DNA of 19,146 nucleotides from JBDTMC01 sp039934475 (lineage in GTDB: Bacteria; Acidobacteriota; Terriglobia; Bryobacterales; Bryobacteraceae). The position numbers and the translations under genes are program-made. Location: NCBI GenBank assembly GCA_039934475.1, contig JBDTMC010000104.1, forward strand, positions 1 through 19,146, given 5' to 3'. The notes below the pieces were generated by a model, which was given only the letters and a program-made list of their open reading frames with translations, did not search any database and was not told the origin of the DNA. Shown in pieces: positions 1-9,252 of this stretch (position 1 is its first letter; each line of letters begins with the position of its first letter).

Positions 1-1504
1 CACGTAAATCTCCCTGCGGTGGGCGATCAAACGCGAACAGTCGGTACTTGCCGGGGGTTAAACCGGACAACTCAAACTTCCCGTCCGCTTCCGACTCGAC
101 GACAGAAAAGAAGCTCATCACGGCAGCGAACTTCCCTACTGGCGCGAGCATGATTGTGGCAGGCCCTCGCGGCGGCTTCCCGGTCTCCAACTCTCCCGCT
201 ATCTTTCCGCCGCGCGAACTGATGACTATATTGAGAGGAGCATCCGTCCCAGGGCCGATGTCCATATCCTCGGTGAGGACATCCTGTTCACCGAGCCGCA
301 TCGATTTGAGGAATCCGCCCTTCGGAATCGGCCCCGGATTGATATCCCAGGTACCTGGGGGCACTCCGGAGATCACAAAAGTCCCGTCCGTGTTCACTTT
401 TGCCAAGGCAGGCGGCTGGACTGGAATGGGTTCGCCGGGCGACAGACTCACTTGAAACGCGGGAGGCCGCCGGGCCGGGTCGCCTTCGTAACGCACCGTT
501 CCTTTGACGTCGACCGGAGGCAGGAGGACCACTTCTATCTCCTGTGGCTGCTCTCCAATTTCGACTAACTGACGCGCGTAGAGGGTACGGCCCTCCGCCC
601 CCTGGGACGATGCTCTCACCTGGTAAGACCCCGGCACCACTTGGTGAACTTCGAACTTATACTCGGGTGGCGCCGCGCCGGCGCCGTTGGACGTCCCCAC
701 CGTGTCGTCGCCCACCGGCTGAAGATTGATATTGATGAAGGGGCCGGGTTGAACGGGCGCGTCTCCCTGCCCTTGAGGCGACGGCGGCGTGGGCGCGCCG
801 ACGACGTGCCCGGACACCTTCACCGCTCGAGTCATCATCGCTCGAAAATCGATCCCGCGAAGCTGTTGTCCCGACTCCAGATTGATCGGCGTTGCCCGCC
901 TCCAATCCCTGGTGTCGCCATAGTACTGGGAACGGTAGACCTGGTCCTGATTTGCGGGACCGGGCGCTTGACCGAAGCCTTGCAAGAGAAGAAAGTATTT
1001 TCCGGGCTGCAGGCCGGCGACCTGATACTCCCCCTTGGAATTCGTCGTCGCACGGATGAAGGGAACCAACTGGCGGGCGCCGCGGGGGTAGAATTCCATT
1101 AGTATCTCCAGATTGGCGCTCGAAGCGGGCTCGCCCTCGGCGTCGAAGACGACACCGGAGATAGAGGCCAATTGGCTGACGCGGATGGTAAGTCCGACGC
1201 GCCGCTCTCCTTCCCCAAGGGTGACGAATTCGGTAATCTCGCCGGTGCCTACACCTTGGCGATCGGCTCTCAGTGTGTATTGCCCGGCGGGCAGTCCCTC
1301 GAAGACAAACCGGCCGGCGCCATCGGTACGGGCGAGCGCGACCGAAGGCACCGACCCGTGCAACCGTAGATACACCGCTGCCTTCCGCACAGGCTCACCA
1401 CTAACTCGCAGCACCACCCGCCCGGCTAACGCTCCTGTGGCGGGTTGCGCCTGCGCGATGCCTGCGAGGATGATGGCAACGGCCGCGAGCCGCGTGAATG
1501 GCAT
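1..1504 (-). CDS. Secreted protein with repeated carboxypeptidase-regulatory-like domains (partial, C-terminus beyond window)
   Basis: An uninterrupted frame runs from an ATG at 1504 to the left edge, giving at least 501 residues with no stop. The N-terminus (MPFTRLAAVAIILAGIAQAQ) is a classical signal peptide ending in an AQA cleavage site, so the protein is exported. It then shows at least four beta-sandwich modules with the CarboxypepD_reg/SdrD-B-like signature DGxFxxxGLxPGxYxL, near residues 59-80, 155-178, 365-385 and 475-495. Families of this kind are common in Acidobacteriota as extracellular or TonB-linked carbohydrate- or peptide-binding proteins, but no catalytic domain is visible in this part, so function is not assigned. 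A purine-rich stretch (aaggaaggaaga) lies about 13 nt upstream of the ATG, a rather long spacing. The gene follows the response regulator on the same strand after a 107-nt gap without a clear terminator, so co-transcription is possible. Confidence 0.8.
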   Translation of the reverse strand, partial: MPFTRLAAVAIILAGIAQAQPATGALAGRVVLRVSGEPVRKAAVYLRLHGSVPSVALARTDGAGRFVFEGLPAGQYTLRADRQGVGTGEITEFVTLGEGERRVGLTIRVSQLASISGVVFDAEGEPASSANLEILMEFYPRGARQLVPFIRATTNSKGEYQVAGLQPGKYFLLLQGFGQAPGPANQDQVYRSQYYGDTRDWRRATPINLESGQQLRGIDFRAMMTRAVKVSGHVVGAPTPPSPQGQGDAPVQPGPFININLQPVGDDTVGTSNGAGAAPPEYKFEVHQVVPGSYQVRASSQGAEGRTLYARQLVEIGEQPQEIEVVLLPPVDVKGTVRYEGDPARRPPAFQVSLSPGEPIPVQPPALAKVNTDGTFVISGVPPGTWDINPGPIPKGGFLKSMRLGEQDVLTEDMDIGPGTDAPLNIVISSRGGKIAGELETGKPPRGPATIMLAPVGKFAAVMSFFSVVESEADGKFELSGLTPGKYRLFAFDRPPQGDLR

Positions 1505-1611
1505 GCCGTGTTCGACGTCTTCCTTCCTTAGTAAGTTCCCGGGTAAAGGAGGTGCATTTGTGGTCGCTCCCTAACGGTCGCGGCTCGGTCACTTAAGAAG
1601 CGGGCATGGAG

Positions 1612-2265
1612 CTAGTCGATGAGGCCGTTGCGGACGGCGAAGCGAACGAGTTCTCCGGTGCTATGGAGATTGAGTTTTTCCATGATGCGGCCGCGATGGG
1701 CGTCAACAGTGTAGACGCTGAGGCCCAAGTGGTTGGCGATCTCCTTGTTGGTCTTGCCTTCGGCGATCAACTGGAGTACTTCGCGCTCGCGGGTGGTGAG
1801 CATGTCGATGGGATTAGTAACATGCTTGCGATAGTCGGTAAGAACGGCCTCGGAAACGGCGGGACTGATGTAGCCGTCGCCGCGGGCGATGGCGCGGACA
1901 GCGTCGAGCAGATCACGGTCGATGGCATCCTTGAGTAAGTATCCTCGTGCCCCGGCGCGAAGAATCTCGCGGACATAGACCGAGTCTTTGTGCATACTGA
2001 GGGCCAGAACGCGGGTTCGGGGGGATGCCGCGCATAAACGCCGGGTGGCTTCGATGCCGTTCAGTTCGGGCATGGCGACGTCCATCACAACGACGTCCGG
2101 ATTCAATGTTTCGGCGAGTTCGATGGCCTCGCGACCGTTGCCGGCCTCGCCAACAATCTCGAAGTCGGGTTGGGCGCCGAGGATCATCTTGAATCCCTGC
2201 CGGACGACAGCGTGGTCGTCAGCTAATAAGATGCGGATCTTCTGTTTGCTCATTTGACTCAGCAC
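1612..2265 (-). CDS. NarL/FixJ (LuxR-type) response regulator
   Basis: This 217-residue protein is a DNA-binding response regulator. The receiver domain (about residues 10-125) has the acidic pair D16/D17, the phospho-acceptor D62 in VVVMDVAMPELNG and the conserved K112 in GYLLKDA. The C-terminal LuxR-type helix-turn-helix spans about 155-215 (LTTREREVLQLIAEGKTNKE and the following recognition helix). The start is taken as GTG at 2265 because a good Shine-Dalgarno (aaggtg) sits 7 nt before it; an ATG four codons later is the alternative. The start lies inside the 3' end of the upstream kinase gene (47-base overlap), which indicates translational coupling and marks the two as a cognate pair. 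The target genes cannot be read from the sequence; the divergent efflux operon is the obvious candidate. Confidence 0.93.
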   Translation of the reverse strand: MLSQMSKQKIRILLADDHAVVRQGFKMILGAQPDFEIVGEAGNGREAIELAETLNPDVVVMDVAMPELNGIEATRRLCAASPRTRVLALSMHKDSVYVREILRAGARGYLLKDAIDRDLLDAVRAIARGDGYISPAVSEAVLTDYRKHVTNPIDMLTTREREVLQLIAEGKTNKEIANHLGLSVYTVDAHRGRIMEKLNLHSTGELVRFAVRNGLID

Positions 2266-3601
2266 GGGCTGGCACCTTCACGATAACAGCAAAGCCTGCA
2301 CCGGGCGCAGTTTGGATCTCCGATTCTCCGCCAGTGCTGCGGGCGCGGGCGCGCATTCCGACCAGACCGAGATGGCGGTGACCGATGTGCGCCGAGGGAT
2401 CAAACCCGTGTCCATTGTCTTCGACTCGGAGGACAGCGAATCCGTCTTGTACTCGCAATTGGATGGTGACGCGGGTAGCGCCGGAATGCCGGGCGACGTT
2501 GGTGAGGGCCTCCTGCGAGATGCGGAAAAGATGTGTCTCAGTCTCATCGGCGAGGCGGCCTGCAAAGTGGCACTCGCAGTTGGTTTCGATGCCAGTGCGC
2601 TGCATGAAGCCGTCGGCGAGCCATCGAATTCCGGCACAGAGTCCGAAGTCGTCGAGGATGGTGGGGCGAAGGAGTTGCGACATCTCGCGGACGTTGCTGA
2701 TGGCGGTTTCGGTGAGGTGAAGACAATCGCTGACGCGGTCCTGGTTCGATTCACCAGACGATCCAATGGCGGCAAGGTTGGCTTTGATGGCAGCCAAAGT
2801 TTGGCCCATCTCGTCATGCAGCTCATGGGAGAAGCGGCGCGCGATGGATTCCTGATTCTCGAGCATCTGCCAGGAGACGCGGGCCAATTCCTGGTTTTGC
2901 GCCTCCATGCGCTCCAGGAGGCCGCCCGTAACACGGAGTGTGAGGAAAGCTCCGCCGACAGCCAAGATGAGGCCTGCGACGAGGAGGATGGCGGATTCCG
3001 TGAGTAGCGATGACGATTCTTCCTCAATGCGACGTTGGGCGGCGGCGATGCGGCCGGCGCCCGTGACGATGAGGGCGGTGGCTGCGGATACGAGATTTTC
3101 ATGCCGTTCGAGAAGCAACTGGGTGGGCTCGGGATCCAATGCCGGAGTGGCCATGAGTCGCCGCACTTCAGCGCCGAATTCGCCGGTGGCCGACTCCATC
3201 GTCTTCCACCGCTGGGTTTCGGCCGGATCGTCGGTGCCATGGGCGAGCCGCTGGATGTCCCTTTCGGCGGCGGCGAGGTTGGCAAGCATATTCTGACGCC
3301 CACCGTTGACATCACCAGGCGCGGCGATGCCGTAGAGGATATTGTTGAGTACCTCACGGGTGCGGAGTAGTTCGTTCGTCAGATTCTGAGTGGTCGACTG
3401 TTCCAGAACGAGAGTACTGGTGGCCTCGCGGATGCTGCGTACGTTGTGGATGGCGATGAAGCCAGATGTCATCAACAGGGCGATGACGACGGCGAATCCG
3501 GTCATCTGTACCCGGGCTATGTTTTGCGGTGTGACTCCGTGTGGCTGCATCCTTCGCGTGGAGGCTCCTCGAACATAGTGTACGCCTTGAGACATGCCCA
3601 A
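2219..3601 (-). CDS. Membrane sensor histidine kinase, HisKA_3 (NarX/DegS-like) family
   Basis: A 460-residue two-component sensor. It has a transmembrane helix at about 33-53, an extracytoplasmic helical sensor region at about 54-202 that resembles a four-helix bundle, and a second transmembrane helix at about 203-222. The HisKA_3 dimerisation/phosphotransfer region follows, with the phosphorylated histidine H262 in SHELHDEMGQTL. The ATPase domain has the N-box (EALTNVARHSG, N368), the G1 box (VEDNGHGFD, from 393) and the G2 box (HLGLVGMRARA, from 410). It phosphorylates the overlapping response regulator. The start is uncertain: TTG at 3601, ATG at 3595 or ATG at 3550 (after a gaggag 14 nt upstream) are all in frame, and none has an ideal ribosome-binding site. 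The extracellular signal cannot be deduced. The gene is divergent from the metal-efflux operon, with 121 nt between them. Confidence 0.92.
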   Translation of the reverse strand: MGMSQGVHYVRGASTRRMQPHGVTPQNIARVQMTGFAVVIALLMTSGFIAIHNVRSIREATSTLVLEQSTTQNLTNELLRTREVLNNILYGIAAPGDVNGGRQNMLANLAAAERDIQRLAHGTDDPAETQRWKTMESATGEFGAEVRRLMATPALDPEPTQLLLERHENLVSAATALIVTGAGRIAAAQRRIEEESSSLLTESAILLVAGLILAVGGAFLTLRVTGGLLERMEAQNQELARVSWQMLENQESIARRFSHELHDEMGQTLAAIKANLAAIGSSGESNQDRVSDCLHLTETAISNVREMSQLLRPTILDDFGLCAGIRWLADGFMQRTGIETNCECHFAGRLADETETHLFRISQEALTNVARHSGATRVTIQLRVQDGFAVLRVEDNGHGFDPSAHIGHRHLGLVGMRARARSTGGESEIQTAPGAGFAVIVKVPARAESNEQTEDPHLIS

Positions 3602-3722
3602 ATGGCGCTAATGGTGCATGGTGTAAATAGGCACCCATGGATCCCCCATCTTGGCGATGACAGGGGGTTGAACACAGCGGCGATAATTAGATAGTACCTA
3701 CAAGAAGTCCCGCATTTCCTTC
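3602..3722. promoter_or_regulatory. Divergent intergenic region between the two-component genes and the efflux operon
   Basis: This 121-nt gap must hold the promoters for both the leftward kinase/regulator pair and the rightward efflux operon. Toward the right, TTGAAC at 3669-3674 could act as a -35, but the -10-like sequence about 17 nt further on is poor. No convincing Shine-Dalgarno precedes the ATG at 3723. No strong palindrome was seen. Its role as a promoter region is inferred from the divergent layout. Confidence 0.45.
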
Positions 3723-4982
3723 ATGAAGCGATTATTACCACTGACTGCACTGTTCGTGTGTGGCTGCTTAGAAATACAGGCCCAATCGCAGCCATTGACA
3801 CTTGACGAGGCGATCAAGAACGCGATTGAAAAGAACATTTCTTTGATGGCACAGCGCCTGGACGTACCGATTGCCGAAGCCAAGATCATCACGGCGCGGA
3901 TCAAGCCGAACCCGCACTTGAGTTTTGCCTCGGACTACATGGATTTGCTGGGCCGGGGAGTGACGGTTCAGAACAACGCCGGACCGAGCGAATTTTCCGT
4001 GCGCACCGACTACACGCTCGAAGGAGGCCGGAAGAGGGAGCGGCGTGTGGAAGTAGCGGAGCTGACGACTTCAGTTGCGAAACTGACTTTGAGCGATGCC
4101 GTACGGAACCTCATGCTGGATGTGGAAAACGCTTTTGTGGACGTTCAAGCGGCCAAGGAGAGCGTAGCGCTGGCGAAGCAGAACCAGGACGCGCTAAACG
4201 CGATCGTGACTGTAAATGAGAACCGGGCACGCGCGGGAGACCTGGCGCAGGTGGAAGTGACGCGGTCGCGACTGGCTGCGCTGCAGTTTTCGAACGCCGT
4301 GAAGCAGGCGGAACTGAGACTGACCACGGCCGGTAACCGGCTGCAACAACTGATCGGTAGCACGACAACAGACAACCGCATGGACGTGGCGGGCCCGATT
4401 CGCGAGGACAAGCAACTGATCCTGCTGGACGAGATACGCACGCAGGCACTGGCGAACAGACCCGACCTACTGGCGCTGCGAAGGAACCGGGAGCGGAGCG
4501 AGGCGGACATTCGGCTGCAGAAAGCGACCGGTAAGATCGACTACACCGTAGGGGTGGCCTACCAGCATCAATACACCTACTCAAACGGAAGGTTGTTCGG
4601 CGCTTACCTCAGCATTCCGCTGCCGGTCTACGATCGCAACCAGGGCGAAGTAGCGCGCGCGGAGGCCGAACACAAGCAGGCCGATTTGCGGATTCAAGCG
4701 CAAGAACGGGCGATTGCCACAGAGGCGGAGAACGCGTACCGGCAGTGGGAGACGTCGCGCAGCCTGGTGGAAAACATAGAGCGGGACATGCTGCAGCAAG
4801 CACGCAGCGTGCGCGAAATCACCGAGTATTCCTACCGGCGCGGGGAAGCGTCGCTGGTGGAATTTCTGGATGCGCAGAGGGCTTTCAACGAAACTATGCA
4901 GAGCTACAACGAAGCGCGGGCAGACTATGCCCGGAGCCTCTATTTGATTGAGGCCGTGTCGGCGAAGGTGGTGCAGCCGTGA
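3723..4982 (+). CDS. TolC-family outer-membrane efflux channel (CzcC/CusC-like)
   Basis: A 419-residue outer-membrane factor that forms the exit duct of the tripartite pump encoded by the next two genes. The N-terminus (MKRLLPLTALFVCGCLEIQA) is a signal peptide with a likely signal peptidase I site after A20. A lipobox reading of VCGC is possible but not canonical. Two OEP repeats follow (about 25-215 and 225-415), starting with LTLDEAIKNAIEKN, which is typical of the family, with long heptad-like helices in each half. Length and domain order are normal. The gene opens the operon, and its stop overlaps the GTG start of the adaptor by four bases (gtga). The substrate cannot be assigned from this subunit alone; the neighbouring CzcA-like pump points to divalent metal cations. 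Confidence 0.9.
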   Translation: MKRLLPLTALFVCGCLEIQAQSQPLTLDEAIKNAIEKNISLMAQRLDVPIAEAKIITARIKPNPHLSFASDYMDLLGRGVTVQNNAGPSEFSVRTDYTLEGGRKRERRVEVAELTTSVAKLTLSDAVRNLMLDVENAFVDVQAAKESVALAKQNQDALNAIVTVNENRARAGDLAQVEVTRSRLAALQFSNAVKQAELRLTTAGNRLQQLIGSTTTDNRMDVAGPIREDKQLILLDEIRTQALANRPDLLALRRNRERSEADIRLQKATGKIDYTVGVAYQHQYTYSNGRLFGAYLSIPLPVYDRNQGEVARAEAEHKQADLRIQAQERAIATEAENAYRQWETSRSLVENIERDMLQQARSVREITEYSYRRGEASLVEFLDAQRAFNETMQSYNEARADYARSLYLIEAVSAKVVQP

Positions 4983-6136
4983 GGAAGTGGATTTCCGTCA
5001 TGGCGCTGGCGGCGCTTCTGGCGGGTTGCGAGAGGAAGGAGTCGACCACGGAAGCCAATGAGGCGGCGCCGAAGGCTTCTCCGGTAGACGCCAACACGGT
5101 CACGCTGCAAGCAAATTCACCACAGTTGAAGCAGATCCGGGTGGAAACGGTGAGCGAAGCAGAGGTACCTACGGATGAGGTGGTGGCGGCGGGCAAGATC
5201 CAGACCAACCCCAACCGGGTGTCGCACGTCACGATGCCGGTGAGCGGACGGGTGGTTTCCGTGATGGTGCGGCTGGGGGATTCGATCAAACAGGGCCAGC
5301 CGTTGTTCGCGATCAATGCACCGGACGCCGACGCCGCACTCTCAGGCGCGCTGCAGGCTGAAGCAGCGGTAAACCAGGCGCGCGCGGCGCTGTTGAAAGC
5401 CGACGCCGACATGGAGCGGACGCGCGATCTGTTCCAGCACGATGCGGTGGCGAAGAAGGAACTGGTGAATGCGGAAGCCGCGGAGGCGCAGGCCAAGGCG
5501 GGCGTGGAGCAGTCACTGGCGGGGCGCACGCAGTCGTTGCGACGGCTTGAAATTCTTGGCCTGAAGCCGGGTGAGTTTGCGCAGAACGTTGTGGTGCATG
5601 CGGCCACGTCGGGCAAGGTGCTGAACCTATCACTGGTGCCGGGCGAGTACCGCAACGACACGAATGCTGAAGTGATGACCATCGCCGATCTTTCCACGGT
5701 ATGGGTCTCCGCAGATGTACCGGAGAGTTCGCTGCGCCTGATCAAAGTAGGCGAACCAGTCAGTGTGGAGTTGACGGCCTTTCCCGGCGAAACGATTCGC
5801 GCGCGGGTGGCGCGGATCGCCGACACCGTGGACGCCGATACGAGGACCATCAAGGTGCTGGCTGAGATCGACAACGCGTCGGGCAAGTTGAAGCCAGAGA
5901 TGTTCGGCCGGATCCGGCATGTGGAAGCGATGGAACGGCGGCCCGTGATCCCCGCGGGCGCCCTGATTCAGGGCGATGGCACCAATGTGGTTTACGTCGA
6001 GGTATCGCAGGGCGTGTTCCGCAAGACGCAGGTGACAACGGGCAATCGCTCAGGCAACCGTATTCCAGTGATATCCGGATTGAAATCCGGCGACCGTGTG
6101 GTGACCGACGGCGCAATGCTGTTGAAGTCACTTTGA
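4979..6136 (+). CDS. RND efflux periplasmic adaptor lipoprotein (CzcB/CusB-like membrane fusion protein)
   Basis: A 385-residue membrane fusion protein that bridges pump and outer-membrane channel. The signal sequence ends in a clear lipobox (ALLAGC, lipidated Cys17), so it is anchored by lipid. The order is a biotinyl-lipoyl-like half (about 82-112, with PVSGRVVSVMVRLGD), an alpha-helical hairpin (about 118-190, rich in Ala/Glu/Lys), the returning lipoyl half (about 204-235, SGKVLNLSLVPGEY), a beta-barrel (about 238-310) and a membrane-proximal domain to the end. The N-terminal segment after the lipid anchor has no methionine cluster like that used by CusB for Cu(I)/Ag(I), which fits a divalent-cation system better. 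The start is GTG at 4979, overlapping the channel gene stop by four bases. Confidence 0.92.
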   Translation: MRKWISVMALAALLAGCERKESTTEANEAAPKASPVDANTVTLQANSPQLKQIRVETVSEAEVPTDEVVAAGKIQTNPNRVSHVTMPVSGRVVSVMVRLGDSIKQGQPLFAINAPDADAALSGALQAEAAVNQARAALLKADADMERTRDLFQHDAVAKKELVNAEAAEAQAKAGVEQSLAGRTQSLRRLEILGLKPGEFAQNVVVHAATSGKVLNLSLVPGEYRNDTNAEVMTIADLSTVWVSADVPESSLRLIKVGEPVSVELTAFPGETIRARVARIADTVDADTRTIKVLAEIDNASGKLKPEMFGRIRHVEAMERRPVIPAGALIQGDGTNVVYVEVSQGVFRKTQVTTGNRSGNRIPVISGLKSGDRVVTDGAMLLKSL

Positions 6137-6162
6137 TCCCCCTCGAGTAAGGAGCCGCAGTT

Positions 6163-9100
6163 TTGATTGCACAATTGATGCGCTTCGCGCTGAAGCAGCG
6201 CTTCGTCACCGTGCTGCTGGGCCTTACCCTGGTGGGTTTGGGGGTGTGGGCCTTTCAGCAGTTGAAGATTGAAGCTTATCCCGACATTTCGGATACGCAA
6301 GTTGTGGTGGTGACGTTGTATCCGGGCCGCGCTTCGGAGGAAGTAGAGCAACAGGTGACCGTGCCGCTGGAGCGGGCACTGAACAGCGTGCCTGCAGTGA
6401 TCGCGCGACGATCGCGGACGATCTTCGGACTGTCTGTAGTGGAGCTTACATTCGCCTACGGCACTGACGACTACTTTGCTCGCCAAGTGGTGCTGGAGAA
6501 ACTGCGCGACGCCGATTTGCCCGATGGTGTGGTGCCGACTCTGGGTCCGTTGTCGACACCTATTGGCGAACTCTACCGCTATACGGTGGACGCTAAGAGC
6601 CTGGACCCGATGAAGCTGCGTGAGTTGCAGGACTGGGTAATTACGCCGCGCTTCCTGCAGGTACCGGGCGTGGCGGACGTGGTTCCCTTTGGCGGCCTGA
6701 TCAAGCAGTATCACGTTGAGATCGATCCTCTCTCGCTGAGTAAATACAACATCACCATCGCGCAGGTGGCACAGGCGGTAAACGCGAACAGCCAGAACGC
6801 AGGTGGCGCTCAATTGGACAACGGCCAGCAAGCGATGGTGGTGCGCGGCGTTGGCTTGATTCAATCCATCTCAGACATCGAGACCATTGTGGTGACGGAG
6901 TCGCGCGGCGTGCCGGTGTTCGTGCGCGACGTGGCTAAGGTGGCGATTGGGGCAGCGCCGCAGACGGGCATCTTCGGCGTGAACGAGCAGCCGGGCGGCG
7001 TGGAAGGCATTGTGCTGATGCGCCGCGGGGAGAACCCTAGCGACATCTTGAAGGGCATTCATGAGGCTGTGGATGACCTGAACGAGACACGGCTGCCTGC
7101 GGGCGTGAAGCTGACGGCGATCTACGACCGCACAGACCTGGTCCAGAATACTCTCGGCACGGTGAGCCACACGCTGATGGAAGGGCTGGTGATTGTAGTA
7201 GCGGTGCTGTTCCTATTCCTGGGCAGCGTTCGGGCGGCGCTATTAACGGCCATCACGATTCCGCTCTCTCTGCTGTTTGCCTTCGTGTGCATGAAGTTCA
7301 GCGGCATTCCGGCCAATCTATTGAGCCTGGGCGCGCTGGACTTCGGCATCATCGTGGACGCGTCTCTGGTGATGGTGGAGCACGTTGTGCATTTGCTGGA
7401 GGTTCGGCGGCACAAAGGGGACCTGGCGAAGGACGGCGTGATGGCGACCATCAGGGAGGCCGCGCTGCAAGTGGAACGGCCGATCTTCTTCTCACTGTTG
7501 ATCATCATCTCGGCCTATATTCCGCTGTTCACGCTGGAGCGTGTGGAGCGGCGGCTGTTCACTCCGATGGCGTTCACTGTCTGTTACGCGCTGTTGGGTT
7601 CGATGATTCTGGCGCTGACGCTGGTGCCGGTGCTGGCGACATATCTGTTCCGCGATGGCGCCAAGAGCTGGGAGAACCCCGTGGTGACGTGGCTCTACAA
7701 GCTGTACGAACGCGCCTTGCGAGCGGTGATGCCGCGCCCCGCCATCGTGGTTGCCGCAGCGGGCGCGATTGTGGCATTCGCGTTTTTTGTCGGCACATTT
7801 CTGGGCAGTGAGTTTCTGCCGCAATTGGATGAGGGCGTGATCTGGGTACGCGCCAATCTGCCGGCAGGGATCTCACTGCAGAAATCGGCAGAGATCGCGG
7901 CCAAAGTGCGGGGGATCTTGAGTGAGTCCAAAGAAGTGAAGCTGACGAGTTCGCAGACGGGCCGCAATGATTCAGGCACCGATCCGTACGGGCCCAACCG
8001 GAACGAGGTATTTGTCGCGCTGAATGCTTACGATACGTGGCCGTCGGGGAAGCGGAAGGCGGACTTGGTGGAGGAGTTTTCAGCCAAACTGCGAGATCGC
8101 ATACCGGGCGCGAGCTTCAGCTTCACACAGCCGATCATCGACAACGTGACGGAGGCGGTGACGGGTTCGGCGGCGGATTTGGCGGTGATTATCAATGGCT
8201 CAGATCTTTCTGAGCTGCGGCGACTGGCGGCGCAGACCCTGGTGATGATCAAGACGGTTCCGGGCGCGGCGGATTCGGCGATTGAGCAGGAATCGGACCA
8301 GGCGCAATTGCGGCTTCGCGTGGACCGGCAGGCGACGGCGCGCTACGGCATTAACGTGAAGGACGTGCAGGACGTAATTGAGATGGCGATTGGGGGCCGC
8401 ACCAGCGCCACGATGTTCGAGGGCGAGCGGAGGTTCGATATCACGGTACGCTATACGCCGGATGCGCGGCGCGACGTTGACGCGATTGGACAAATACTGG
8501 TGCCGACTCACGAGGGCCGCGTGCCGCTCTCGCAGTTGGCGGAGATCAAAGTGGTGAACGGCGCGAGCATCATCGCACGGCGCGAGAACCGGCGCCAGAT
8601 TACGGTGCGGACCAATATTCGGGGCCGCGATCAGGGGAGTTTTGTAGCCGAGGCGCAGAAACGGTTCGATGAAACGGTGAAGCTGCCGACGGGGTATCAG
8701 GTAGACTGGGGCGGCCAGTTCGAGAACCTCGATCGGGCACGCAAGAGGTTGGCTGTGATTCTTCCCATCACGATTGCGATTATCTTCGTGCTGCTGTTCT
8801 TCATGTTCGGCTCGCCGGCCTATGCGGGGCTGGTGCTGATGAATGTACCGTTCTCACTGGTGGGTGGCATCCTGTTCCTGTACATGCGCGGCATCAACCT
8901 GAGCGTGTCGGCCGCGGTAGGATTCATTTCGCTGTTCGGTGTAGCGGTGATGAGCGGCGTGCTGGTGCTGGCAGAGATCAACCGGCGGCGGCGCGACGAC
9001 CCTGGGATGAACGCCCATGAGGCCATTGTGCAAGGCGCTCTATCGCAGATGCGGCCGGTGCTGATGATGATTTTGGTGGCACTGCTGGGTATGGTGCCGG

Positions 9101-9252
9101 CGGCTCGGGCGACAGGCATCGGTAGCGACGTGCAGCGGCCCCTCGCCACAGTAGTTGTGGGCGGGCTGTTATCGACACTACTATTGACACTATTCGCGCT
9201 GCCTTGCCTGTATGCCTTGGTGGCAGGCCGCGGTGCAGGGAGGACCGATTGA
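6163..9252 (+). CDS. Heavy-metal-type RND efflux permease (CzcA/CusA family)
   Basis: A full-length (1029 residues) inner-membrane proton/metal antiporter of the HME-RND family: one N-terminal transmembrane helix, a large periplasmic loop, helices 2-6 from about 340, a second periplasmic loop and helices 8-12 to the end. The fourth helix carries DFGIIVDASLVMVE. Its D393, D399 and E406 have exactly the spacing of the proton-relay residues D402, D408 and E415 of CzcA. The porter region between about 524 and 692 contains no methionine at all, so the Met ladder that moves Cu(I)/Ag(I) in CusA is absent; a Zn/Co/Ni/Cd-type substrate is more likely (inference). It starts at TTG 6163, preceded by aaggag about 8 nt upstream, and is 26 nt after the adaptor. 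Its stop overlaps the TTG start of the DUF190 gene. Confidence 0.95.
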   Translation: MIAQLMRFALKQRFVTVLLGLTLVGLGVWAFQQLKIEAYPDISDTQVVVVTLYPGRASEEVEQQVTVPLERALNSVPAVIARRSRTIFGLSVVELTFAYGTDDYFARQVVLEKLRDADLPDGVVPTLGPLSTPIGELYRYTVDAKSLDPMKLRELQDWVITPRFLQVPGVADVVPFGGLIKQYHVEIDPLSLSKYNITIAQVAQAVNANSQNAGGAQLDNGQQAMVVRGVGLIQSISDIETIVVTESRGVPVFVRDVAKVAIGAAPQTGIFGVNEQPGGVEGIVLMRRGENPSDILKGIHEAVDDLNETRLPAGVKLTAIYDRTDLVQNTLGTVSHTLMEGLVIVVAVLFLFLGSVRAALLTAITIPLSLLFAFVCMKFSGIPANLLSLGALDFGIIVDASLVMVEHVVHLLEVRRHKGDLAKDGVMATIREAALQVERPIFFSLLIIISAYIPLFTLERVERRLFTPMAFTVCYALLGSMILALTLVPVLATYLFRDGAKSWENPVVTWLYKLYERALRAVMPRPAIVVAAAGAIVAFAFFVGTFLGSEFLPQLDEGVIWVRANLPAGISLQKSAEIAAKVRGILSESKEVKLTSSQTGRNDSGTDPYGPNRNEVFVALNAYDTWPSGKRKADLVEEFSAKLRDRIPGASFSFTQPIIDNVTEAVTGSAADLAVIINGSDLSELRRLAAQTLVMIKTVPGAADSAIEQESDQAQLRLRVDRQATARYGINVKDVQDVIEMAIGGRTSATMFEGERRFDITVRYTPDARRDVDAIGQILVPTHEGRVPLSQLAEIKVVNGASIIARRENRRQITVRTNIRGRDQGSFVAEAQKRFDETVKLPTGYQVDWGGQFENLDRARKRLAVILPITIAIIFVLLFFMFGSPAYAGLVLMNVPFSLVGGILFLYMRGINLSVSAAVGFISLFGVAVMSGVLVLAEINRRRRDDPGMNAHEAIVQGALSQMRPVLMMILVALLGMVPAARATGIGSDVQRPLATVVVGGLLSTLLLTLFALPCLYALVAGRGAGRTD

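Noticed and set aside
48..1574. Several plus-strand open frames of 60-150 residues (for example 48-455, 641-1102, 1113-1574)
   Set aside because: They are antisense to the continuous minus-strand frame starting at 1504, which has a signal peptide and repeated recognisable domains.
2278..3357. A 359-residue minus-strand frame inside the histidine kinase
   Set aside because: Low-complexity Ser/Pro/Arg-rich composition with no motifs; it is an out-of-frame reading of the kinase gene.
4894..5886. A 330-residue minus-strand frame antisense to the adaptor gene
   Set aside because: Ser/Ala/Thr-rich shadow typical of GC-rich DNA; the plus-strand adaptor has a lipobox and full domain structure.
5992..6864. 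A 290-residue minus-strand frame antisense to the pump gene start
   Set aside because: His/Gln/Arg-rich composition without domains; the pump on the other strand is well supported.
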